Assembly: GCA_963931865.1 (NCBI GenBank)
Contig: OZ007511.1
Span: forward strand, 6,825,283-6,889,282
Reading direction: 5' to 3'
DNA from: Axinella damicornis
Lineage: Eukaryota; Porifera; Demospongiae; Axinellida; Axinellidae
Length of the DNA: 64,000 nt
Shown: piece by piece, positions 12,416-23,276 of the stretch
How the letters are laid out: the number at the start of each line of letters is the position of its first letter
Numbering within the stretch: position 1 is the first letter of the stretch
Translations under genes and position numbers: made by a program
Notes under the pieces: model-generated
The model's database searches: none
Told to the model about the DNA's origin: nothing
The model's input: the letters and a program-made list of their open reading frames with translations, nothing else

Positions 12416-12771
12416 ATATGACAACTCCGTCTACTTTTAAGAATGCATTTTTTCCTCACTCTACGTACCTTAGATGTTTCTGTTTTTGTGTGTCTTGGGG
12501 GTACTACTCATTAGCTATATTATGCTATTACTGTATCCCTTGCTGTGCATAAAATTTCATAGGAAAAAATAACAACTATCTTAGCGGCAAGAACTTCCTG
12601 TGGGTGGAGCTTCACGGATGTGATCGACACCCCGGAATACGCTGGATTCGGCCATTTGGAAAAATCCACGGAATAAGCGATGTTCGAACGTGAGTGCAAT
12701 GCGCTGTATTTATTATATATTAGCCCCACAATGCCATGCATTCTCCTAGTTATATATTCGGCTGCGCGACA

Positions 12772-12822
12772 ACTCGAACTCGAACTCGAACTCGAACTCG
12801 ATCTCGAACTCGAACTCGAAGT
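12772..12822. repeat. CGAACT short tandem repeat
   Basis: CGAACT/CGATCT hexamers in tandem, opposite in sense to the array at 10619-10742. Confidence 0.9.
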
Positions 12823-12977
12823 TTATCCATCCCCCTGCTCGAGTGAGCTCTAGCTACAAAATGTATGTCAGTCGTGAAACAGCGGAAGTGGGCGTGGCAA
12901 TATGCATAAAGCCGGCCGAGGCTAGGAACGAGGCCTGGGAACCTCCATGGACAATACACTGCCAGACTACTGTCCAT

Positions 12978-15836
12978 GGTAGAGTAAGCAACTGATTATC
13001 GGACGACATGTAAAATCGGACGCGCTAGCGCCGAACGAGTATATTACCGGAAGTGGGCGGGACCTTCAGTCGATACTACAGACCCATCGCAGTTTGAGTT
13101 GAAAGTTTGGTGGTTCTATGTTGCTTGGTTCTGGAGCTACAGCCAGCCAAATCTAGATCCGAAACAATGTATGATCGGACAAAATTGATGTATTATCGGA
13201 TGACGCTCCCTGCCTTTTCTCTGAAGGAACTTTCTCTGAGATTTTTACATTTTCGGGAAGCCTCATGATCCCTCTGCCGCAGGCTCACTTTTTGTCACCG
13301 TGGCTGATTCGAGTGCTAGAGAATATCACCGAATGTTGACCAGGGTCTCCGTGTCTAATATCGGACGCTGAAATTTCGTCGTATTTTGGCGTAGACACTC
13401 ACAGGTACACTCCAGTGTTGCAGTACGGATACCATTGGAAAGTGCAGGTCCTCAGCAACGTAATGGCGCAAATCCCGTGTTTATACGTTGCACCGTACCT
13501 GAGATACAGCTGCTTTCCCCAGTTTGCTCCTGTATGGGCGGTCCAAGATAGCAACGACAGTATTTCTGGAGAGTTCTGGGGTAAACGACTATATCTCAGG
13601 AACGGTGCAACGTATAAACACGGGACTTATAACCATTTTGTTGCTGAGGACCTGCACATTCCAATGATGCAGCACTATAGTGTACCTGAGAGTGTCATCG
13701 CCAAACTACGACGAAATTTCAGCGTCCGATATTAGACACGGAGACCATGGTCAACATTCGGTGATATTCTCCAGCACTCGAATCAGCCACGGTGACAAAA
13801 AGTGAGCCTGCGGCAGAGGGATCATGAGGCTTCCCGAAAATGTAAAAATCTCAGAGAAAGTTCCTTCAGAGAAAAAGCAGGGAGCGTCATCCGATAATAC
13901 ATCAATTTTGTCCGATCATACATCGTTTCGGATCTAACTTTGGCTGGCTGAAGTTCCAGAACCAAGCAACAGAGAACTTTCAACTCAGTGTGCGATGGGT
14001 CTGTAGTGTCGGGTTGGTAGATAAGTACTTTATGAAGGAAAAGATCCGTTTACTATATGGGTCTGTTTTATGTACATCAGGCCCCTTTACTATATGGGTC
14101 TGTTTTATGTACTAACTATTAAGGGTCTGTTTTATGTACATGAGACCCCTATACTATTAGGGTCTTTCTTATGTCAGCAGACCCCTATACTATATGGGTC
14201 TGTCTTATGTACTCTGCTCATCTAATTTGCAGGAACTTACCCATGCTCCACCCATCTACATAAGAGAGACCCATTATATATGCTAGGTCTGGTGCTATAT
14301 AATGGGTCCTTCTTATGTACTTTGATTACTTACCAATTATGCAGGGGCAGCCCTCGCTACATAAGAGAGACCCATCATATATGCTAGGTCTGGTGCTATA
14401 TAATGGGTCCTTCTTATGTACTTTGATTACCTACCAATTATCCAGGGGCAGCCCTTGCTACATACCACTACCATGTCACATTTCAAGCTATTATTTTCAT
14501 TTTTCCAGGAGCCCCACCCACTTTTGCTCTCAGCACACAGGAGCCCCACCCACTCACGCTAGGGCCACAAGAGTATTGTTGTATGCAGCTAATCAAATCA
14601 GGGGCAGCCCTAGCTACATAAGCGTGACCCATTATATATGCTAGGTATATAATGGGTCCTTCTTATGTTCTTTGATTACCTACCAACACGGGCAGCCCCT
14701 GCATAATTGGCAGGTAATCAAAGAACATAAGAAGGACCCATTATATTATAATGGGTCACTCTTATGTAGCTAGGGCTGCCCCTGATTTGATTAGCTGCGT
14801 ACAACAATGGGCTATTCCATTAAATACCCTATTGACAAGTAACTAATTTGTCCTACGGGGATTTGCCGAGTTTCCGTATTCTGTTGTAAATCTCCGTAAA
14901 TTTTCTGTAATTTTCCGCATATTTCCGTATACTAACGTCTGTCGCACGGTGTAGAAGGCGCATTTTCTGTCCCGGGGTACGCAAATAGCTAACTCGTCAA
15001 TAGGGGGTGTATCCTTTATTAATGGAATAGCCCAATACTCTTGTGGCCCTAGTGTGAGTGGGTGGGGCTCCTGTGTGCTGAGAGCAAAAGTGGGTGGGGC
15101 TCCTGTGTGCTGAGAGCAAAAGTGGGTGGGGCTCCTGGAAAAATGAAAATAATAGCTTGAAATGTGACATGGTAGTGGTATGTAGCAAGGGCTGCCCCTG
15201 GATAATTGGTAGGTAATCAAAGTACATAAGAAGGACCCATTATATAGCACCAGACCTAGCATATATAATGGGTCTCTCTTATGTAGCAAGGGCTGCCCCT
15301 GCATAATTGGTAAGTAATCAAAGTACATAAGAAGGACCCATTATATAGCACCAGACCTAGCATATATAATGGGTCTCTCTTATGTAGCGAGGGCTGCCCC
15401 TGCATAATTGGTAGGTAATGAAAGTACATAAGAAGGACCCATTATATAGCACCAGACCTAGCATATATAATGGGTCTCTCTTATGTAGATGGGTGGAGCA
15501 TGGGTAAGTTCCTGCAAATTAGATGAGCAGAGTACATAAGACAGACCCATATAGTATAGGGGTCTGCTGACATAAGAAAGACCCTTATAGTATAGGGGTC
15601 TCATGTACATAAAACAGACCCTTAATAGTTAGTACATAAAACAGACCCATATAGTAAAGGGGCCTGATGTACATAAAACAGACCCATATAGTAAACGGAT
15701 CTTTTCATTCATAAAGTACTTATCTACCAACCCTGTAGTGTCGACTGAAGGTCCCGCCCACTTCCGGTAATATACTCGTTCGGCGCTAGCGCGTCCGATT
15801 TTACATGTCGTCCGATAATCAGTCGCTTACTCTACC
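12978..15836. mobile_element. large foldback element (interrupted)
   Basis: The left arm, from GGTAGAGTAAGCAACTGATT, is inverted in the right arm. The right arm is broken after about 14010 by the nested foldback and resumes at 15743 to end in CTTACTCTACC. Arms are about 550-650 bp and highly similar, with a short asymmetric centre near 13540. A frame at 13415-13735 spans the centre, but its two halves are largely mirror images of the arms, so I do not call it a gene. No clear target duplication was seen. Confidence 0.85.
14011..15733. mobile_element. nested 1.72-kb foldback with 9-bp target duplication
   Basis: Ends GGGTTGGTAGATAAGTACTT and AAGTACTTATCTACCAACCC are exact inverses. TGTAGTGTC is duplicated at 14002-14010 and 15734-15742. 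The arms contain repeated modules: GGGTCTGTTTTATGTAC near the ends, then units containing ATAAGAGAGACCCATTATAT and CAATTATCCAGGGGCAGCCC. The right arm has one more module than the left, so the arms differ in length. No coding domain. Confidence 0.93.
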
Positions 15837-16080
15837 GGGTAACTAAGTACCTGGAAAGCTTAAGAGTAGTGAGGTGGCGTGATACAGCCGCCACGTACGG
15901 TGCAAAGAACAAGTCGTATTAACGGTGAGTGAAGCAACTACCGTCGTACCACGTCATGTCTTGATAGATGTAATCCCTTCTCGCGCCTTGTTTCAGAGTG
16001 CATGGGCATTATTGCTAGCTACACATGGAGGCAATTGCGACAATAGCATAATAGCCTGTCTAATATTACCGTCATTCCGT
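15837..16080. other. unique right part of the 6.27-kb element
   Basis: No recognisable coding or repeat signal before the right terminal repeat. Confidence 0.4.
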
Positions 16081-16141
16081 TTTATTCCATTCCATTTCAT
16101 TCCATTTCACGTTCCATAGATTCGGGTATGCCTGCAAAAAT

Positions 16142-17354
16142 TGCCCTCAGTGTGCCGTGGTCACTGGCTCTGGTTGAAGAAACAAGCCAGTGAAGCCACC
16201 CCTTCAGCCCATACCTGTGGAACGAGCATTCCAAATAGTGGGCGTGGACGTGATGGATCTGCCAAAGACAGAATGCGGCAACCAACATGTGGTCGTGTTT
16301 CAAGATTTTCTGACTAAGTGGCCAATGGTGTTCCCCATACCTGACCAGAAAGCCGTTCGAATTGCACGCCTACTTGCAGATGAAGTGATTTCCACCATTG
16401 GAGTGCCAGAGGCCCTACTCTCTGACCGAGGCACTAACCTGTTCTCACACCTCATGATGGATGTGTGCAAGCTACTTGGGATAAAGAAACTGAATACCAC
16501 TGCCTACCACCCCCAGTGTAATGGGATGGTGGAGAGATTTAATAGAACCCTGAAGAGCATGCTACGTAAGCACGCTGCAACCTTCGGCAACAAGTGGGAC
16601 CAGTATCTGCCTGGTCTACTGTGGGCATACCGCAATACACCTCATGAGTCTACTGGGGAGAAACCATCTTTCTTGTTATAATTATGGACTTGATTGCCGG
16701 TCGCCAACAGAAGCAGCTCTCCATCCCCCAAACCTCATCGAGCCAACCAATGTGTCTGACTACCGGCAAGAACTCGTACTATCGCTTGCCATGGCTCGGA
16801 AGTTGGCTGCTGAGAGCATTCAGAAAGCTCAAGGAAAGTACAAGGCCCAGTATGATAAGAAAGCGAAGCCTGCAGACTATCGTGTCGGTGACTGGGTAAT
16901 GGTGCACTTTCCCCAGGAGGAGTCTGGTGCACTCCGCATGCTATCCAGACCATGGCACGGCCCTTATCGGATTCAACGCTGCTATGACCCGGATGCCACA
17001 GTGGTCAAAGTGTATTTCCCTCAGGATGGTGGAATACAAGTTCACCAGACCCGAATTCAGCACTGCCCAGACATTCCAGTTGGGTTTTACTGGTATGGAG
17101 GGAAGCGTTCTGGGCCAGGCCGTCCTAAATGGACCAGCAACATTGCTGAGAAAGGAAAAGCGAAACAACAGAAACGGTTAGGACAACAGAACCAGTCAAA
17201 GCAACGCAAGCAATCAAAGCAACAGAAAGCGGAGCTGCAGCAACAAGACACTCCCAAACAACCACCACCACGAAATCCTAAAGCCACTTACAACCACGAA
17301 CCCGTTGTCAACTGTCGTTATCCTCTACAAAATCGCTCGGGTCGAGCTCCCTGA
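16142..17354 (+). pseudogene. pol: gypsy pol: integrase core and C-terminus (broken)
   Basis: The frame opens with the last two cysteines of the HHCC finger (CPQC), which complete the half left at 9865. A TGA at 16175-16177 follows. The DDE core is visible: Asp at 16247 (GVDVMD), Asp at 16424 (LSDRGTN) and Glu at 16532 (MVERFNRTL). A frame change lies near 16680, after GEKPSFLL. The C-terminal part has DWVMVHF and GPYRIQ, a GPY/F-like module that in gypsy integrases lies after the core. A lysine/glutamine-rich tail ends at 17354, just before the polypurine tract. Confidence 0.93.
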
Positions 17355-17367
17355 GAGGAGGGGGTGA
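17353..17367 (+). promoter_or_regulatory. polypurine tract of the gypsy element
   Basis: GAGAGGAGGGGGTGA lies directly before the 3' LTR, the expected position of the plus-strand primer for reverse transcription. Confidence 0.85.
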
Positions 17368-17609
17368 TGTAACGTAGTGTGTGTAACTGGACATAATTAC
17401 ATTATGTTGCATAAGCAGTGCCCTTTGACCTTAGTCTATTTGTATACACTTTTATGGGTGTCGGTGCGGTCCCTTTGTCCGGTATGCGCCCATGCGGCCT
17501 TATTGTCTCGTGTTCATATATACTTACGCTAGTCTTTGTTCCTATATATTCTTGTTGGCGCTGAGATGAATAGTTTGGAGTTACAGTGAAACTACATGCT
17601 CACGTTACA
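17368..17609 (+). repeat. 3' LTR (242 bp)
   Basis: Begins TGTAACG and ends CGTTACA, a perfect 7-bp terminal inverted repeat with canonical TG...CA ends. It starts immediately after the polypurine tract. No matching 5' LTR exists in the window apart from the inverted end piece at 8025. Confidence 0.9.
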
Positions 17610-17613
17610 TGTT

Positions 17614-17800
17614 CAACAGATGTTCATGCCAGTATACTTCCATTTTACTTGTGGTTCACCCCATGCATGAAACAACAGAAATTAGCATTCCCCCTTCTTG
17701 TACCATAGGCCGGCAGCCCACACTAATGCTTATCGTTATTCATTTTTCTCCCATTCTGTTGCTCTCTGGAATGCTTTACCATCCTCCTAACTTGCCTCTA
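17614..17800 (+). pseudogene. LINE 3' scrap
   Basis: One frame reads AYRYSFFSHSVALWNALPS, the conserved block near the LINE ORF end. Very short and frameshifted. Confidence 0.5.
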
Positions 17801-17899
17801 ACTCCCTGTCCTTGTTTCAACATCCATTATCTCACAGTCCTATGCTTTGAGTCTTGATGGCGTCATGTGTAGTTTGTTAAACCTACGAAGAAGCCACCA

Positions 17900-18250
17900 G
17901 GGGTACTAAGGTATGGTCTAGAAACGTAGAAGGGAGTGAAGATACTTGGAGATTCATCAGTGCAGTAAATCCCGATCGGCTAGTACTGTACTTCTAATTT
18001 TGCTGAGTATGGTAGCTACTTTGTGTGCTTAATAATTATTAATGGTAGAAGTTGCATCATGGGAGTCCACACCATGAGTGCTTATATAATTGCCACTCCA
18101 TGGTTTCCCAGATTTGATCGAAAGCTGAGAATACGTCCTTGATTGCACGAAAGTACAAAGGTCCTGCACACAACATGACATAGTTACCTGCGGCTGTGTA
18201 CAATAGGTCATACAGGGTAGCAGGAAATTCTTTCACAGTCAAAGTACCAA
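17900..18250 (-). repeat. duplicated block, partner at 22380-22735; conserved minus-strand frame
   Basis: The two blocks share long stretches, for example TTTGATCGAAAGCTGAGAAT and GTACAAAGGTCCTGCACACA. On the minus strand both encode a similar 45-60 residue frame (TAAGNYVMLCAGPLYF and VFSAFDQIW). That both copies keep the frame hints at an exon, but I recognise no family. Confidence 0.6.
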
Positions 18251-18257
18251 GTCACAA

Positions 18258-18722
18258 TTAACCGAATGATCTCACCCTGTGCAATGACAACTCATTAAAT
18301 GGTGCATGAGTTAGCTTCCTCAGGATGGCCAGGTCCAGAAGGTTCTCTACCATCAGCACAGTGGACAGTACACACGTGTTCGTGGCACATTTGAGAGTGA
18401 AGGGGAACGACCAGTTGTGTACATTGGAAAAGTTGCTCATGGGTCTTACCATGCTCAATGTGATGGCAAATGCTCGTTTGTCGAGTTTTTCAGATCTGGT
18501 CGCCTCGGGAGTGTTAACAGTTGTCAGGGAGGCTATGGGTATTGGGATGACTTCAGGAACCCTGGGCCAGTCCTCCGTGATGTTCAACCTCAGCCACTGC
18601 GCCAAGGGGAAACTATCGATGGCATTCTGCGTCCTTCTAGTGATGTGTGCAGCCAACCTAAGTGCAAAGGGGCATCAATTCGATACCTAACTACAGTTGG
18701 ATGCTGGCAGAACAATGCCTAA
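18258..18722. other. unidentified open frames on both strands
   Basis: Overlapping frames of 101-132 residues exist on both strands. The 3' part (18633-18720) recurs with changes at 20388-20490, so this is repeated sequence. No domain recognised, and I cannot decide a coding strand. Confidence 0.3.
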
Positions 18723-18750
18723 CAGCGCCGGCGCGAGCTATTTTGGAGTG

Positions 18751-18890
18751 GTACGGCCATTACCGAAGGGAGTGAATAGAGGTGCGAAGCGCCGATCTGT
18801 CCGCGCGAAGCGCGGAAAATTTTTTTCACCTTCATTTTTCAGTTGTCTGGATGGGCTCTCGTGGCACCTTCGTGCTTTGCACTGCACTGT
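18751..18890 (+). repeat. dispersed repeat, copy 1 of 4
   Basis: Contains the shared core TTCATTTTTCAGTT, then GGCTCTCGTGGCACCTTCGT and GCTTTGCACTGCA. Other copies lie at 26547 (inverted), 37421 and 54000. Confidence 0.85.
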
Positions 18891-19190
18891 AACTGCTTTC
18901 TGTGTCATCCGTGACGTGTGGAATGGCGATAATGCGCGCTTTGCGTAGCCCACGCCTACTAATTATAGGGCGAGCGTGATCGAGCCCCACATAGACGGCG
19001 AATTTTCGTTTATAGACTAGAACTATGAACATAGATAATAGAGCATATTTACGCTCTATTATCTATGCTATAAACCGTCTATTCAACAAGGCCACAGCGA
19101 CTTGGATCTGAAGACTTAGACGTACCTAGGCGACCAAAAAGTGGTACGGCCAAAACCGTACCGGCCGTACCGGCCGCGCCGGCCCTGCCT
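18891..19190. other. inverted repeat around 19030-19070
   Basis: ATAGATAATAGAGCATA and TACGCTCTATTATCTAT form a hairpin. Otherwise only GC-rich GGCCGTACCGGCC-type sequence near 19150-19180. Confidence 0.6.
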
Positions 19191-20490
19191 AATGTCTTGA
19201 AAAATAGTTATGGATGTGATTGAGGTGGAGTGAGCAGGAATGTTTGTGGGTCTGCTGAAGTGGCCGAAGAACAGCCTGGAAAGTGAACAGCCTCCGACAG
19301 CTCCCTGGCCAAGGTACTCTAGAGAGTTGACCTTTCGGCATTACAGGCCCCGCCCATTTTCGTGTTAGGGCGAATTTGGCTGGTTTGGTAGCTGGACTGG
19401 TGAGAGGGAGTAGATGTGTGGCCAAAACTCGGTAACCGAGAGGTGAACGTGGAAAAGCATCCCTAGTTTTGCAGGGGGTAGGTTGACCTTTTGGAAACTG
19501 GCCTTGGCTTGAGTCGGTTTTAGTCGGTGTGCGTGGAATTTTTTTTGAAAGCCTAGGGTAGCCAAACCTCTGTTTTTGAGGGTGGCAGTGAGTTTTGGGC
19601 TGTAGCCTGCAAGTGAGGAGAGCAGGTGGTAAATCCATCCGTAGTTTTGGGGCCTGTTTTGTGTGTGTATTGATGATGGGGTCAGAGTGTGGGTGGGGCC
19701 TTGGAGAGGGTCCAAATTTTCAGTTTCGTAGAGGGCCTTAAAATTGAGTTTTAGGGCATTTTCAAGCAGAGGGAGCAGTTTGATGCAAAGTATTGCTGAA
19801 ACTTGTGTACGCTTTGATGCTGCCCATTTATCCATCAACTTGGTTTCGGAGATCGAGGTACCCATGTTTACTACCTTAATTGATCGCGCAATTCAAAATA
19901 TTGTGTACAAACTCAACTAACAAGAATACCTTTCACAGACGCGTACAAATGGACTGAAGTTACATGAGATTTTAAGTATTTCAAGGCATGATTGGACTTC
20001 CTGCTACTCAATGTATTGATCATACAGATCCGATCAACCAAACTAACAAGAATTAATGTCATGCAGATTTTTTTTTTTTGCAAATTCATGCAGCTCATTC
20101 ACAGACGAACGGAGTTATACCATATAGGAGGGCTTGATTGTGGGCTATTAGCTTGCAAATTGTGGAGAGACCGCTTTGAATTTACATGTGCACAGCTTTA
20201 TGCCACAATGACTAACAGAGGAATCACTAGCTTGACCCAGGTACGTAACAAAGTTTACATTGGTGATTACTGATATGCTGGTACCGGGGTATAAGCGTTT
20301 ACAATTATAGCAATTTAATTTAAGCCCACAACTGAGAGGAAAAGTAAAGGGCATCTGCGGCCTGTGGCAAGCTTGACTACAGTTCTACATTCAGCGTCCT
20401 TCTAGTGATGTGTCACGCGGCAGCCAACCTAAATGCAAAGGGGCATCTATTCGACTTCTAACTACTGGATGCTGGCAGAACAATGTCTCA
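19191..20490. repeat. diverged repeated region without assignable gene
   Basis: Minus-strand frames at 19189-19865 (up to 166 residues) are partly echoed at 21315-21545, for example by the TTGATGCTGCCCATTTATCC and TTGATGGTGCCCATTCAGCC segments. I see no known domain. The 20388-20490 part repeats 18633-18720. Confidence 0.45.
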
Positions 20491-20744
20491 TGTCTGTGAA
20501 TGTCATTATGGATGTGATTATGAAGTTATAACATTATAGCTAGCCCATATAGCTAGCACTAGCAAGAATACTGCACCTTAGCACATGAAAAAAATTATTA
20601 TTATTATTTTTTGTTTATAACAATTTTGCCGGTGGCAAGGATACACAAAAATAGCAAAAGCTAATACAAGTGTGTACCCTAATAAAAAGTTGGACTGTTA
20701 CTATATTATAGTACATGACGTAATTAACGATTATAATATAGTGA

Positions 20745-21120
20745 CAGGTTCCTTTTAAAGTGTTCACTGTTTGAGGAGGCAACTATGTCCAGCGGTAATG
20801 AGTTCCAATGACGGGGGGTATCGCAGAAGAACGAATGGTAGTAAGCATTTGAGTGAGCATAAATTATGGCACCTTAAGAGTGAGATGGTGTGACCTAGAA
20901 TAGTGGTTGTGCTGCCTTAGCTCAATAGGTGATGGGTCAGGTAGACTGTAGGTACCGTTCAACACGTTAAACAGGAAGCACAGTCGTAGGAGTTGTCGTC
21001 TGTTAAATAGACTGGGAATATTGTATCTGGCAAGCAGAGTGTGGTAGTTAGCATCCCACTGCTTGGAACAGACTCGAAGAGCGAATTTCTGGACTGATTC
21101 TAGTGAGCTTATTAGACATT
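20745..21120 (-). pseudogene. antisense LINE 3' fragment
   Basis: Read on the minus strand with frameshifts, the block encodes a LINE-type C-terminal pattern: ALRVCSKQWD, then ARYNIPSLFNRRQLLRLC, LFNVLNGTY, and a terminal Ser/Ile/Pro-rich segment. It resembles the same region of the LINE piece at 4589 but is a different copy and orientation. Confidence 0.65.
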
Positions 21121-22379
21121 TTTGACATTGACATCCAGGCTCAATGTAGTTAGCTCAAATTATGCATACACCATGCATACAACATGTGAAGACACAATGT
21201 TGAGCTATGGCTTAGAAAAGTGTAGCTATAAGGTTAAATTTTCAAGCTCAGTTTTAGTGGGCATAGCTATGCATGGGAGATTGTTTGGAAAGCCATGGTC
21301 CAGGAGGATTCTAGTTATGAGGACAACAGTGAGTTTTGAACGGAAGACCAGATCTGATGAGGAATCGTAAATAGTGTGAACTTATCACGAGGAAGTGAAG
21401 CCTTTGAGATGGTGCAAGATTCAGTGGCCTCATAAATTGAGTTTTGAGGAATTATCAAACAAAGGGAACAGTTAGGAGTGGTTTTTTGGTGAAACATGTA
21501 TAGACTTTGATGGTGCCCATTCAGCCATCAATTTGGTTAGCAGATTCATTGTTCTACCTTACGTATTCAAAGCTAGAAATATGACTGACCATCCATTGCC
21601 TGCCGGTGGCAAGCTGGACTGAAGTGTTGTGACTCAGAATGTCTTCATTTGTTGGATATAGCTGGTTGGAATGAACTGAGACCATTATTCCAAAGTTACA
21701 CTACATGAAGACATGTGTCAAAAGAATTTTCACATTTCAAGGCATGGTTGGCCATGCTAGCTACCTAATCAATATAATAATGATCACACAAGTCTGATCA
21801 TGCAACCAAAATATTATGCACAAACCCATCCGATAATGTCTCGATCATTAACCTTAGAGAATGCCAAGTACATTGATTGACCTGTTGCCTAATAGGTAAT
21901 ATATCGGTCACACAAGTATGATCAAAATTAAATGCATGTTCACAAAACGGTTACGTGACTACATCATGTGATCACCTTATGAAGTTACAATACAGCAATG
22001 AGCGAGCATGCAGTTCATGATAGTAAATTAGCACAAAATTTGGATGACGAATTTAATCCCTATGTAGTTGAGTTGTGCATGCATTACTCGATGTAACCAG
22101 CAAAACATCAACCCATTGCAGATGCAAGTCATGATCAATATACGGTAAGGCTATATTAAGTGTTGAGATTAGTATGCATGCATGCATGCTATCATTCATC
22201 ATTCATGCATGGTTGTTCCTCCTTCAGACAATGAGGCATAGCTAGCTACAAACATTCTCAAAGAAGCAAAATAATGTTTGCTGGCATTCAAACCAATCAG
22301 CATTTCAGCTTAGATGCACACTCAGGTTCAGGAATCCACCATTAAGTTGTCCTAGACTCAGTTCTGTGGGACCTTATAG
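21121..22379. other. no gene supported
   Basis: Includes the echo of 19191-19865 at about 21315-21545 and AT-rich sequence with CATGCATGCATG runs near 22170-22210. Nothing else seen. Confidence 0.4.
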
Positions 22380-22735
22380 CCTAGGGAGTGAAGATGCTCT
22401 GGATAGATGATAATTGGAGATTCATCCATGCAGTAAATCCCTATTGGCTATACTGTACTTCTATCATATTATAGTTTTGCTGAGTATGGTACTTCGTGCA
22501 TGTGCCTAATAGCTAGTGGAAGTTGCATCATTGGAAACCACACCCTGAGAGCATATAATTGCCAATGGTTTCTCCAAATTTGATCGAAAGCTGAGAATAC
22601 GTGCTTGCTTGCATTGAAGTACAAAGGTCCTGCACACAACATGACATAGTTACCTGCAGCTGTGTACAATATTATGATTAATCAAGATAAGATCATACTG
22701 GGTAGCAGGAAATTCTTTCACAGCCAAGGTGTACT
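22380..22735 (-). repeat. duplicated block, partner at 17900-18250
   Basis: Second copy of the block at 17900; the minus-strand frame again reads TAAGNYVMLCAGPLYF. A short tandem CAAGGTGTACTAAGT follows at its end (22726-22755). Confidence 0.6.
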
Positions 22736-23195
22736 AAGTCAAGGTGTACTAAGTCACATTTAATAGTAGTACATGTATGGTCCCTGCAATACCTGATATA
22801 GAATGGCACCAGAAATAGTGTTCCATACACGTCAATGCTCTGCACTTGGCACAGGGTTTTAAGGCAAAATTTAATAAGCTTTGCCTAGTGCTAGTATGGA
22901 CTATGCAATAAATCCGGCGGCGGTACATTAGCAAGTATGTATTCTTCGGTTGTCCTTTTTGTTTAGTCTTACGCATGCATGTTCAAAGGTCAACCATATT
23001 GTTATCCAAGCCTATAGCTATTTCCATGCCACTCATTGGTGTGCATTATTGGAGTTATCAAAATGTTATTGATGTTGACGCTTATATACAAAATCAATCA
23101 CAAAATACGCTGCAATGATCACATGCATGAAATTCATTACCCACAAGGGAGGGGAGAGTCTAGGGAGTTCGAAAAGGAGGGCTATGAGGCCGAGG

Positions 23196-23252
23196 GCGGG
23201 GTCGAGGTCGGGGTGGAGGTGGGGGCGGTGGTGGGGGTCGGAGTGGGCGACC
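23196..23252 (+). repeat. GGGGTCGAGGTGGGGGC-type purine-rich tract
   Basis: Low-complexity G-rich DNA close to the last recognised BPI-like exon, within an intron if the gene continues. Confidence 0.7.
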
Positions 23253-23276
23253 ACCATTACTACCAAGACCAAGGAC

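Larger units (their letters stand above)
9866..16132. mobile_element. 6.27-kb foldback/MULE-like inverted-repeat element with 9-bp target duplication
   Basis: The left terminus GGCATACCCGAATCTATGGA is exactly inverted at the right terminus, and similarity continues as GAATG/GAAAT-rich sequence for about 60 bp. TGCAAAAAT flanks both sides (9857-9865, 16133-16141). Without the element and one duplicate the gypsy integrase zinc finger would be continuous across the site, so the insertion boundaries are certain. No transposase was found inside. The content is tandem repeats, a LINE scrap, a smaller MITE and two nested foldbacks. A 9-bp duplication and repeat-filled termini resemble Mutator-like and Drosophila Foldback elements, but I assign it only tentatively. 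Confidence 0.9.
8025..17609 (+). mobile_element. degenerate Ty3/gypsy retrotransposon, split by later insertions
   Basis: Pol domains run in gypsy order: reverse transcriptase, RNase H, integrase zinc finger, integrase core, C-terminal GPY-like segment, polypurine tract, 3' LTR. Gag and protease are missing, and the 5' end is a 30-bp inverted piece of LTR end in place of a full LTR. TGTT flanks both ends (8021-8024 and 17610-17613), a possible 4-bp target duplication. The integrase region is interrupted at 9866-16132 by another transposon. Several frameshifts and stops mean no polyprotein can be made from this copy. Without the nested insertion the element would be about 3.3 kb. Confidence 0.9.

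Noticed and set aside
13415..13735. 106-residue frame in the centre of the large foldback
   Set aside because: Spans the symmetry axis and its halves mirror the arms; no family resemblance.
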